This document shows positions 1-8,134 of a stretch of 64,000 nucleotides of DNA, in pieces. Numbering within the stretch: position 1 is the first letter of the stretch; every line of letters starts with the position of its first letter. The notes below the pieces were generated by a model that was not told where the DNA came from, searched no databases, and was given only the letters and a program-made list of their open reading frames with translations. Location: positions 2,356,001 to 2,420,000 of the forward strand of contig NZ_AP022871.1 of NCBI RefSeq assembly GCF_011764565.1. Direction: 5' to 3'. The stretch comes from Phytohabitans suffuscus (GTDB lineage: Bacteria; Actinomycetota; Actinomycetes; Mycobacteriales; Micromonosporaceae). A program made the translations under genes and the position numbers.

Positions 1-1239
1 GAGCTCCTGATGGTGGTCGACGAGGAGCTGAAGATGATGGCGCGGGTCTGCCCCGGCGGCGGGCGCCTGCGCGGGCCGTTCCTCCAGCCGATGTCGCGCC
101 TCGCGCACACCGCGTACACCATCTCCGGACCGTCCAACCTGGACGCCCGGGACGTGCTCCGGCTCACCATGCCGGCCCCGACGGTGACCGGCAGCCCGCT
201 CGCCAGCGCCTGCCGCGTGGTCGCCGAGCACGAGCGGTCCGGCCGTGGCTACTACGGTGGCGCGCTGGCGCTGATCGACCGGCACGGGATGGACGCGGCG
301 CTCGTCATCCGCACGGCGGACATCAATCCGGAGGGTGCCGTGCGGATCCCTGTAGGCGCAACGCTGGTGCGCCACTCGGACCCCGCCGCCGAAGCGGCCG
401 AGACCCGGGCCAAGGCGGCCGCGCTGCTGCGCGCACTCGGCGGGGAGCGGGCCGCGACCGGCGAGCCCCGGCCCGCGGTGCCCATCGGCTACCGGGTCCG
501 CCGCGCACTGTCCGCCCGCAACCGGGGACTGTCGGATTTCTGGCGCGGGCGGGAGCGACCCCGCCCGGCCCCGTCGCTGGCCGGCCGCCGGCTGTTGCTG
601 ATCGACGCCGAGGACGACTTCACCGCGATGCTCGCCACCGTCGCGGCCTCGACCGGCGTGGCCGTGGGCGTGCAGCGGTTTGACCGGGATCTGCCCACGG
701 ACGCCGACCTCGTCCTCGTCGGTCCCGGACCGGGCGACCCCCTCGACCACGCGGATCCCCGGATCGCCCGGCTGCACCGGCTCACCCGGGACCTGCTGGA
801 CGCGGGCACGCCGTTCCTCGCGGTCTGCCTCGGCCACCAGGTGCTCGCGGACGAGCTCGGGTTGGCCGTACGCCGCCTGACGACACCCCGGCAGGGCCTG
901 CAAAAAAGGATTCCACTGCACGGCCGGCCGGAACGCGTGGCGTTCTACAACACGTTCGTGGCGACCAGCGGGTCGGACCGGGTGTACTGCCCGTTCACCG
1001 GCGACCCGGTCAGCGTCGTGCGCGACCGGGCCACCGGCGTCGTCCACGCCTTGGCCAAGCCGCGTATGCGGTCGACGCAGTTCCACATGGAATCGGTACT
1101 GACAGAAAACGGACCGGCGATTCTGCGCCAAATGATGATCGAATTGGTGGCGGAGGCGGGCGGAGTCGCCACCGTCACCGCTCGCGGTAAACGCCGACCG
1201 TCTTCATCCGATGACACCGCGCCGCCTTACCGAAACTGA
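1..1239 (+). CDS. phzE: 2-amino-2-deoxyisochorismate synthase, PhzE-type (5'-truncated by window edge)
   Basis: The frame is already open at base 1, so the gene begins left of the window. The first visible residues (ELLMVVDEELKMMARVC) belong to the chorismate-binding synthase domain of PhzE/anthranilate-synthase-type enzymes; TVTGSPL and the GYYGG segment follow. From about residue 195 a class I glutamine amidotransferase domain begins (LLLIDAEDDF), with its nucleophile elbow AVCLGHQ and the His/Glu of FHMES. PhzE makes ADIC from chorismate and glutamine, the entry step to phenazines and to several anthranilate- or 3-hydroxyanthranilate-derived products. Synthase followed by amidotransferase in one chain is the PhzE layout. 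No phzD, F or G is visible, so the product is not defined. A stand-alone fused anthranilate synthase is the alternative. Confidence 0.85.
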   Translation, partial: ELLMVVDEELKMMARVCPGGGRLRGPFLQPMSRLAHTAYTISGPSNLDARDVLRLTMPAPTVTGSPLASACRVVAEHERSGRGYYGGALALIDRHGMDAALVIRTADINPEGAVRIPVGATLVRHSDPAAEAAETRAKAAALLRALGGERAATGEPRPAVPIGYRVRRALSARNRGLSDFWRGRERPRPAPSLAGRRLLLIDAEDDFTAMLATVAASTGVAVGVQRFDRDLPTDADLVLVGPGPGDPLDHADPRIARLHRLTRDLLDAGTPFLAVCLGHQVLADELGLAVRRLTTPRQGLQKRIPLHGRPERVAFYNTFVATSGSDRVYCPFTGDPVSVVRDRATGVVHALAKPRMRSTQFHMESVLTENGPAILRQMMIELVAEAGGVATVTARGKRRPSSSDDTAPPYRN

Positions 1240-1345
1240 TCGATCAACAAAATGGTGCTGGCCAGGTCAGCCGAAAGGTTGCTTAACTGGATCACTCACG
1301 TCCACCACAATCTGCGCTTGGGTTGCCGTACATGATCCCCCGGGG

Positions 1346-4101
1346 GTGGATTCGCTGACGACTTTCGGTCGCGATCGAGAATTAGCGATCTTGCGAAAGA
1401 CGTTCGCTGACACGGCACGGGGGGTTGGCGGGTGTGTGGTGTTGACCGGTTCGGCCGGTATCGGCAAGTCACACCTGCTGCGTGAAGCGATCGACGAGGC
1501 TCGGCGCATGGGCCTCGCTGTGGCCAAACGGGCGGCGTTCGAGCTCGACCGGGCGGCCCCGTTCATCACGCTCGCGTCGGCGTTGCAGCAGGTCGAGCCC
1601 TCGACGTCCACCTTCGGGTGGGTCGCCGAGGCGGGTGAAAACCAGTACCAGACGCTCGACCGGCTGTCCGCGGCGCTGGAGGACTTCGTGGCGGACCAGC
1701 CGCTGGCCGTCGCGATCGACGATGCACAGTGGACCGACGAGTTCTCCGCGCTGGCGGTGCGCGAGCTGGTGACCTCGCTGGCCTCCTCGCCGGTGCGGTG
1801 GGTGTTCGTCCGCCGGCCGCTGCGGGAGGGCACGCCCGGCCAGCAGCTCGTCGAGCGGCTGATCCGGGAGGGTACCCCGGAGATCGTGCTGGGCCGGCTC
1901 GACGAGGCGGCCGTGGCCGAGCTCTGCTCCAGGGCGGTCGGCGCCACCGTCGACAACACCGTCCTCGCGCTGGCCGCCGGCTGCGACGGCAACCCGCTGC
2001 AGCTGGAGCAGCTGATGCGGGCGCTGCTGACGACCGGTCAGCTGCTGGTCCGCGACGGCCTCGCGACCGTGGTCGGCGACCAGCTGCCGTCGAGCTTCAT
2101 CATGGTGGTCGAGCAGACGATGAGCGGCCTGAGCGTGGAGACGCGGCGGATGATCGAGGCCGCGAGCGTGCTGCACGGCCGGTTCACCGTCGACATGCTG
2201 GCCCGCCTGCTCGGCACCCGGCCCGCCGCGCTGCTGCCCTCGATCTTCGAGGCCACGGGCGCCAAGGTGCTGGTGGACGAGGGTGACGGCCTCGCCTTCG
2301 GGCACGACCTGGTCCGCCAGGCCGTCTACGGCACGCTCGGCGGCGTGGCCAAGGCGCTGTACCACCGGGAGGCGGCGGTCATCGGCCGCGAGGAGGACCG
2401 CTCGCCGGTCGAGGTGGCCGAGCACCTGCTGCGCAGCGGCCGGTCCACCCGCGAGGCGGTCACCATGCTGCGCGAGGCCGCGCTGGACGTCGCCCCGGCG
2501 GCGCCGAGCACCGCCGCCGACCTGATGGTCCGGGCGCTCGACGTGCTCGGCGCCGACGAGCCCGACCGCCCCGAGCTCGTCGCCGACACGGTGCACCTGC
2601 TCGCCTCGGCGGGCCGGCTGGAGAAGGCGCAGCGGCTCGGCGAGACGGCACTGCACGCCGGCCTCGCGCCGCCGACCGAAGCGGCCCTGCTGCTCGGGCT
2701 GGCCGAGGCGTTCAAGCACGCGGGCCGCAACCGCAGCGCCGTGGAGTACGCCGCCCGGGGGCTCAGCTACCCGGACGTGTCGGAGGCGATGCGGGCCCGG
2801 CTGTGGGCGGTCCGCGCGCACGCCCACTTCTACAGCGGCGACCTCGCCGACACCGACCACTCGGGTGGCCACGCGTACGCGTCCGCGATGGCGGCCGAGG
2901 AGTACGGCGCCGCGGTCTTCGGGCTCACCGCCCGCAGCCTCGCCGCCCTGGCCGAGGGGCGCCTGGACGACGCCCTCGCGTACGCGACCGAGGCCACCGA
3001 CATCGCCGACGGGATACGCGGCGAGGCGGCGCACTGGCACCCGCGCATCTGGCTCGGCGACGCGCTCGCCGCGCTCGACCGCTTCGACGACGCCTCCGCC
3101 ACGTTCCGCCGCGGGCGGGAGGAGTCCGACCGGCTCGGCACCGCCTGGTCCACGCCGCTCTGGCACTACTACAACGCCGCCCTGCTGGCCGCCTCCGGCC
3201 GGCTCGACGAGGCGGTCGCGGAGACCGACGCCGGCGTCGAGGTCGCCGAAAACCTCGCCGCGTACGCGCTGGCCGTTCCGCTGCTGGCGGGGCTCGCGCG
3301 GCTGGCCGTGCTCCGCGACGAGACCGCCGCGGCGCGCGCGTTCGTCGACCGGATGCGCCGGTGGATGGCCGACGGCATCACCACCGCGCCGGAGGACGCG
3401 ATCTGGGCCGAAGGCGTGCTCCAGGAGGCGACGACCGGGCCGGGCGCGGCGCTGCAGACGCTCGCCGGCATCTACGACGCGATGCCCGACCGGTCGCTGC
3501 TGATCGTCCAGGATCCGGGCGCTGCCGCCACACTGGTGCGCATAGCGCTCCACGCCGGCGACCCCGAGCGGGCCGAGGTCGTCGTCACCACAGCCCGAAA
3601 GCTCGCCCTGCGCAACCCGACCGTGCGTGCCCACGCGGCGGCCCTCGCGCACGCCGAGGGTGTGCTCCGCCGCGACCCCGGGCGGCTCCGCGCCGCGATC
3701 AGCGCCTACCGCGACACCCGTCGACTCCTCGCGCTGGCCGCCGCGCTGGAGGACGCCGCCGACGTGACTCCCGACCCGACCGAGGCCCGCAAGCTTCTCG
3801 AAGAGGCGCAGGCGATCGTCAGCGAGTGCGGCGCCGAGCGGGCCCGTCGCCGGCTGGAGCGCCGCCTCGGTCCACGTTCCCCGAGCAGCCGCCGCAGGAC
3901 TCCGTACTGGCGCGGCTCTCCCGGGCCGAGCTCCGAGTGGCGATTCTGGTGGCAAACGGACGAAGCAACCGGGAAATCGCCGGTGACCTGTTCCTCTCAC
4001 GGCATACTGTCGACAGCCACCTGCGGAAGATATTCGTCAAACTCGGCATCAACAACCGCGCCGCACTCGCTCGACTGATCGGCGAGGAAGGGCAGCAATA
4101 G
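1346..4101 (+). CDS. ATPase-type LuxR-family regulator, HTH in a shifted frame
   Basis: Large STAND-type LuxR (LAL) transcription factor, the usual pathway-specific activator of actinomycete metabolite clusters. Near the N-terminus are FGRDREL and a Walker A motif GSAGIGKS; Walker B-like LAVAIDDAQW follows, then a long alpha-helical TPR-like middle. This frame runs to a stop at 4078 but becomes nonsense after about 3870. The LuxR HTH (LSRAELRVAILVANG, NREIAGDLFLS, HTVDSHLRKIFVKLGI) lies in the preceding frame and ends at 4101. One missing base near 3865-3885 would join the two parts. The start is uncertain: the frame is open from ATG 1211, overlapping the PhzE gene, but homology begins around GTG 1346 and no convincing ribosome site was seen. 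It sits between phzE and a hydroxylase, consistent with a cluster regulator. Confidence 0.75.
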
Positions 4102-4189
4102 CGCATGCACGTGATGCGTGTCGCGCCGCCATCCCCAAACATTGCCATGTGACACCGTCGTCACCGCGACCGCGACAGGGGGTGGACCT

Positions 4190-5764
4190 TTGGCTACGCC
4201 AGCACTACGTACCGAGGTACTCGTGGTGGGAGCCGGGGCGGTAGGTGCAATTCTCGCTTTGGAATTGGCACATCACGATGTCACATCCATTGTGGTCGAA
4301 CGAGCGGTGACCGGACCCCACCATCCGGGTCTGGACTTTCTGGCCGGGCGCAGCATGGAGCTGCTGCGCCGGCTGGGGCTGAGCGCGCTGATCCGCCAGC
4401 ACGGCGTCAGCCCCGACCACCCGACCGGGCTGGAGTGGAGCCAGGGGCTCGACGACCCGCCGATCCTCATCTCCCCCGGCGAGTCCACCGGCACCGCGTT
4501 CGACGGCGGGAGCCTGCCGGTGGAGAGCCACCAGCGGGTGTCCGGCGCGGAGCTGGCCAAGCAGCTGCGCGCCGCCGTGCGCCGCCACCCCCTGATCGAC
4601 CTGCGCGAGGGCTGGACGTTCACCAGCCTGCGGATTGAGCCCGACTGCGCGATGGCCGAGCTCGTCGAGGCGGGCACCGGCGACCGCCACTTCGTCGAGG
4701 CGCGCCACGTCGCCGGCTGCGACGGCGCGCACAGCACCGTGCGGCGCTGCATCGAGGTGCCGATGGAGCAGCTGGCCGCGCCCGCCCGGCACTGCTCGGT
4801 CTACTTCCGCAGCGAAGACCTCACGCGCCGCTTCACCCGGCGCGGCCTCTCCACGGTCATCGTCGGCGGCGTGGCGCTCGTGGCCCGGGGCGACCACGAC
4901 ACCTGGGTGGGCCACCTCGGTCTCGTACCCGACGAGCCGATCACCACCGACCCGGTCGCCATGCTCCGGGCGATGCTCGGCATCCGGCTCGACTCGACCG
5001 AGGTGCTGGGCGTGACGCAGTGGGACGACTCGCTGGCGGTGGCGAGCACCTACCAGCGCGGGCCGGCCTATCTGGCCGGCGAGGCCGCACACCGGTTCCA
5101 CCCGGTCACCGACAGCGCCGACATCAGCATCGGCGACGCGGTCGACCTCGGCTGGAAGCTGGCCGCCGTGATCAACGGCTGGGGCGGGCCGGGCCTGCTG
5201 GCCAGCTACGAGCTGGAGCGGCGCCCGCGCGCCCTGATCGACCGGGAGATGCTCGCCCGAGCCCTGGAGACCCGGCGAAGATTCAGCCGGCTGGCCAAGG
5301 CCGGCGCGACCCGCGAGCTTCTCGCCGAGGTGTTGCGGCAGGAGCCGCACCTGCTCGGCACCACCGGCTTCCAGCTCGGCGACCGGCTCGCCTCGTCGGT
5401 CATCTGGTCCGACGACCGTCCACAGTGGCCGAGCCCGGACGAGATGCCGCCCACGATCTCGCCGGGCGTGCGGGCGCCTTCCGTACGGCTCGCGGACGGC
5501 TCACGGTTTCTCGACAAGCTCGGCGTCGAGCTGACGCTCGTTGACCTGACCGACGACGACACCGGCGCTCCGCTCGTCGCCGCGGCGCAGAAACGCGGAA
5601 TCCCCATGGCCCACCTTGTCACCGCCGATCCGGCCGTACGGGCAGCGTGGGATCACCCTTTGGTGCTCGTTCGGCCGGACCAGCACGTCGCATGGCGGGC
5701 GGGCACCGCGCCGAACGACTGGGACACGGTGCTCGACCTGGTGACGGGGCGCAAGACCACGTGA
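4190..5764 (+). CDS. FAD-dependent aromatic monooxygenase
   Basis: Class A flavoprotein hydroxylase of the PgaE/phenol-hydroxylase-like group that tailors aromatic metabolites with NAD(P)H and O2. Visible motifs are the Rossmann GAGAVG in EVLVVGAGAVGA near the N-terminus, the NAD(P)H/FAD motif GCDGAHSTVRR in the middle, and the second FAD motif GEAAHRFHPV with DAVDLGWKLA. The canonical GDAAH is GEAAH here, a tolerated variant. The last ~100 residues resemble the thioredoxin-like C-terminal domain of these enzymes. I prefer TTG 4190 because GGGGGTGG lies about five bases upstream; GTG 4118 in the same frame would add 24 unconserved residues. Its position after phzE and the LuxR gene suggests it acts in the same cluster. 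Confidence 0.82.
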   Translation: MATPALRTEVLVVGAGAVGAILALELAHHDVTSIVVERAVTGPHHPGLDFLAGRSMELLRRLGLSALIRQHGVSPDHPTGLEWSQGLDDPPILISPGESTGTAFDGGSLPVESHQRVSGAELAKQLRAAVRRHPLIDLREGWTFTSLRIEPDCAMAELVEAGTGDRHFVEARHVAGCDGAHSTVRRCIEVPMEQLAAPARHCSVYFRSEDLTRRFTRRGLSTVIVGGVALVARGDHDTWVGHLGLVPDEPITTDPVAMLRAMLGIRLDSTEVLGVTQWDDSLAVASTYQRGPAYLAGEAAHRFHPVTDSADISIGDAVDLGWKLAAVINGWGGPGLLASYELERRPRALIDREMLARALETRRRFSRLAKAGATRELLAEVLRQEPHLLGTTGFQLGDRLASSVIWSDDRPQWPSPDEMPPTISPGVRAPSVRLADGSRFLDKLGVELTLVDLTDDDTGAPLVAAAQKRGIPMAHLVTADPAVRAAWDHPLVLVRPDQHVAWRAGTAPNDWDTVLDLVTGRKTT

Positions 5765-5798
5765 ATACGTCATGTGTCCTACCGGACCGGACGGAAAG

Positions 5799-5816
5799 GC
5801 TCAGGCCAACCTGAGC
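5799..5816 (+). promoter_or_regulatory. short inverted repeat ahead of the TetR-like gene
   Basis: GCTCAGG-CCAA-CCTGAGC is a perfect 7-bp stem in the 74-base gap between the hydroxylase stop and the next gene. It could be a weak terminator or an operator for the TetR-like protein that starts 23 bases downstream. The sequence alone does not decide. Confidence 0.35.
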
Positions 5817-5838
5817 AGCAGCGACAGAGGCAGGTCCC

Positions 5839-6462
5839 ATGACCCTTGCTATCTCCAACCCCGATCTGTTCAACCCCGATCTGTTCAACACCGTTGTCGG
5901 TGGGTGGCACCGGCGCCTCTCCATCACCCAGTCCACAAAGCGCAGTCACTGGCGCACGAAGATCATCTACTTCCGCTCGGTCGCCCGGCTCCTTTCGATG
6001 TCCCCGGACATGCGGCTCACCTGGCGGCGGATCGTCGAGGCGGCCGGGCCGCAGGGCAGCCGCAGCACCTTCTACGAAGTCGCCGGTGCCCACGCGCGAC
6101 ATCCACTCATCGAGGACCTGATCCGCGACGGCCGGCTCGACTCCATCCAGCTCGCGCTCTGCTACCGCCGCGCCGACGCGGTGACCCAGCTCGTCGACGA
6201 GACGAAGGTCTGGTCGTTCTGGCCGTACCGGGAGCGCCTGCTCGCCTCGTTCGCCGCCGAGCCGATGGAGGCCGGGGCGATGGAGGCCGCGCTGGTCGGA
6301 GCGCTGACCGCCTGGGCCGCGCACAACCGCGGCCTGGCCGCCGCGCTCGACCACGCGCCACCGGCCTGTGCGGTCGAGGATCTGATGCTCATCAAGGGTG
6401 GCCGGGTGGCCGCCTTCCGCGCGACGAACGAGCTGAGCGACGTCATCCGGCAGGTCACCTGA
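5839..6462 (+). CDS. TetR-like HTH protein, putative regulator
   Basis: Protein of 207 residues. Residues ~50-80 (LTWRRIVEAAGPQGSRSTFYEVAG) resemble the TetR helix-turn-helix, with a small residue at the turn and the typical TFYxxxx end of the recognition helix. The remainder is alpha-helical and carries no enzyme motif, as in TetR ligand-binding domains. The N-terminus contains the pentapeptide NPDLF twice, encoded by an exact 15-bp tandem duplication. ATG 5839 follows AGAGGCAGG at normal spacing. Lying downstream of the cluster hydroxylase, it may control that cluster or export. The TetR assignment rests only on the HTH-like stretch and is moderate. Confidence 0.5.
   Translation: MTLAISNPDLFNPDLFNTVVGGWHRRLSITQSTKRSHWRTKIIYFRSVARLLSMSPDMRLTWRRIVEAAGPQGSRSTFYEVAGAHARHPLIEDLIRDGRLDSIQLALCYRRADAVTQLVDETKVWSFWPYRERLLASFAAEPMEAGAMEAALVGALTAWAAHNRGLAAALDHAPPACAVEDLMLIKGGRVAAFRATNELSDVIRQVT
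5857..5886 (+). repeat. exact 15-bp tandem repeat inside the TetR-like gene
   Basis: The unit AACCCCGATCTGTTC occurs twice head to tail. It keeps the reading frame and duplicates NPDLF in the protein N-terminus. Such units can expand or contract by slippage without breaking the frame. Confidence 0.9.
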
Positions 6463-6544
6463 CGGGAGAAGTACGCGATCGCGTGATGGCAAGGGCACGC
6501 TGCCTCCGCACACTCGACCTTCTCCCCTCAGACGAAGGGTCGGC

Positions 6545-7102
6545 ATGAGAGACAAGCGATCCACGACCTGGACCAGGCCCTCCACGCCCTCTATCCGATA
6601 TGGACTGTTCGCGCGCGTATCCGACTGGTGGTGCGGAGGGCGCGACGGCCGCAAGGGCATCCCCTCGGTGCCCGAGGACGCCCGACCGGGCACGCCGCGC
6701 GCCGAGCTGAGCACGCCGCGGATGATGTTTCTCGGCCAGCTCGGCGTCGGCCGGATCGAAGAGGAGTGGATCACTTTCCAAATCGAGGCGACCGGCATCG
6801 AGGCGGCGCTGCGCGACGCGACCGCCCGCGGCGACGATGCGGAGATCGCCCGCCTGGAGGAGCAGATCAAGGTCGGGCTGCGCGTGACCCAGCGGCGCGC
6901 GTCGATGATCGAGGCGCACGTGCGGCGGCGGTGCGCGGCGTACCTCACCCGGCTCGTCCGCCGGCACCCGGACGGCGCGCGGCTCAACCACCTCATGCGC
7001 CCGCGCTGGCCCGACCATGTCGACTGGGCCCGCACCAGCCTCGGCCCCGAGCTGCCCACCGGGGTCGCGCGGGCTGGCGTCCTCGGCGTACGGGGCAGCT
7101 GA
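6545..7102 (+). CDS. hypothetical helical protein
   Basis: Protein of 185 residues with no family I recognise. Residues ~75-140 are rich in Glu, Arg and Ala with heptad-like spacing (for example IARLEEQIKVGLRVTQRR), which suggests a long amphipathic helix or coiled coil. The N-terminal ~45 residues are basic and probably disordered. There is no signal peptide or membrane segment. ATG 6545 has GAAGGG about six bases upstream. It lies 82 bases after the TetR-like gene in the same direction and may be the last gene of the left-edge cluster; the copper promoter begins just after its stop. Confidence 0.5.
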   Translation: MRDKRSTTWTRPSTPSIRYGLFARVSDWWCGGRDGRKGIPSVPEDARPGTPRAELSTPRMMFLGQLGVGRIEEEWITFQIEATGIEAALRDATARGDDAEIARLEEQIKVGLRVTQRRASMIEAHVRRRCAAYLTRLVRRHPDGARLNHLMRPRWPDHVDWARTSLGPELPTGVARAGVLGVRGS

Positions 7103-7127
7103 GGGCGGGTCCGGCCGGGCAGCTCAC

Positions 7128-7155
7128 TTGTACCCCCTGGGGGTATGGGTATGCT
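7128..7155 (+). promoter_or_regulatory. copper-responsive promoter with CsoR-type operator
   Basis: The palindrome TACCCCCTGGGGGTAT (7131-7146) matches the G/C-tract operators of CsoR copper repressors. It lies inside a promoter-like pair, TTGTAC (7128-7133) and TATGCT (7150-7155), spaced 16 bases. Transcription from this -10 would start at about 7161-7163, on the ATG of the next gene, implying a leaderless mRNA. CsoR bound here would cover the spacer. The csoR gene itself is not in the window. Confidence 0.75.
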
Positions 7156-7161
7156 GTCGGT

Positions 7162-8118
7162 ATGAACACGCCAACCAGGATGGCCGGCTACGCCCTCGGG
7201 CTCGCGGCGGTCTTCGCCGCGGCCCTGGGCGCGGGCAAGGTGGTGGGCGGTCCGGAGCCGGTGCCCCCGGCGGCCGCTCACGACGGTGGTGGACACGCGG
7301 ACGGCGACGGCGACGGCGGCCACGACAGCGTCGCGCCGGGCGTGCCGGGCGGCCTGCAGGTCGCCCAGGACGGCTACCGTCTCGCGCCGGTCAGCGGCGG
7401 GCTGCCGGTGGGCGAGGCGGCGCCGTTCCGGTTCCGGATCGTGGGGCCGGACGGCTCGCCCGTGACGCACTACACACCGACCCACGAAAAGGAGCTGCAC
7501 CTGATCGCGGTGCGCCGCGACCTGACCGGCTTCCAGCACGTCCACCCGACGATGGCGGCGGACGGCACGTGGTCGGTCCCGCTCGCGGCGGACGCGCCGG
7601 GGCAGTACCGGATCTTCACCGACTTCCGGCCGGCCGCCCGCGCGGAGGCGCTCACGCTCGGTGTGGACGTGCCGGCGCGCGGCGACTACCGGCCCGCTCC
7701 CCTGCCCGCGCCGGAGCGCACGGCGACCGTCGACGGCTACACGGTCGCGCTCACCGGCGACCTCGTGCCCGGCACCGCGTCGAAGCTCACCCTCCGCGTG
7801 AGCCGCGACGGCCGCCCGGTCACCGACCTGCAGCCCTACCTCGCGGCGTACGGGCACCTGGTGGCCCTGCGCGACGGCGACCTCGCCTACCTGCACGTGC
7901 ACCCGGACGGCGAGCCCGGCGACGGCAGGACCGCGCCCGGCCCCGACATCACGTTCTACGCGGAGGTCCCGTCCGCCGGCGCGTACCGGCTGTTCCTGGA
8001 CTTCCAGCATGCTGGGAAGGTACGTACGGCGGCCTTCACCGCGGTGGCGGGCGACGCCGAGCTTCCGCCGGCGCCCCCGGCGGCGGGCCACGACGGCGAC
8101 GGGCACAGCCATGACTGA
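7162..8118 (+). CDS. secreted His-rich copper-associated protein
   Basis: Protein of 318 residues exported by an N-terminal signal ([17 protein letters not shown]), with His/Asp-rich stretches after the signal ([16 protein letters not shown]) and at the extreme C-terminus ([10 protein letters not shown]). Between them are two beta-rich, Ig-like modules of about 110 residues with HVHP and YLHVHPDG motifs. Proteins of this kind occur beside CopA-type ATPases in actinobacteria and probably bind periplasmic or extracellular copper; that role is inferred. ATG 7162 fits the CsoR-type promoter directly upstream and would be the first base of a leaderless transcript. The stop lies within an ATG that is an alternative start of copA, so the two genes are co-transcribed. 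Confidence 0.72.
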   Translation: MNTPTRMAGYALGLAAVFAAALGAGKVVGGPEPVPPAAAHDGGGHADGDGDGGHDSVAPGVPGGLQVAQDGYRLAPVSGGLPVGEAAPFRFRIVGPDGSPVTHYTPTHEKELHLIAVRRDLTGFQHVHPTMAADGTWSVPLAADAPGQYRIFTDFRPAARAEALTLGVDVPARGDYRPAPLPAPERTATVDGYTVALTGDLVPGTASKLTLRVSRDGRPVTDLQPYLAAYGHLVALRDGDLAYLHVHPDGEPGDGRTAPGPDITFYAEVPSAGAYRLFLDFQHAGKVRTAAFTAVAGDAELPPAPPAAGHDGDGHSHD

Positions 8119-8134
8119 GGGAGGAGGGCGCGTG

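Noticed and set aside
3850..3900. Programmed -1 frameshifting in the LuxR gene
   Set aside because: No X XXY YYZ heptamer with a downstream hairpin was found at the junction, and the same kind of one-base break occurs in several unrelated genes of the window.
1469..4000. 843-codon open frame on the reverse strand opposite the LuxR regulator
   Set aside because: Antisense frames stay open by chance in high-GC DNA. The translation is Arg/Gly/Val-rich without motifs, while the forward strand shows clear ATPase motifs.
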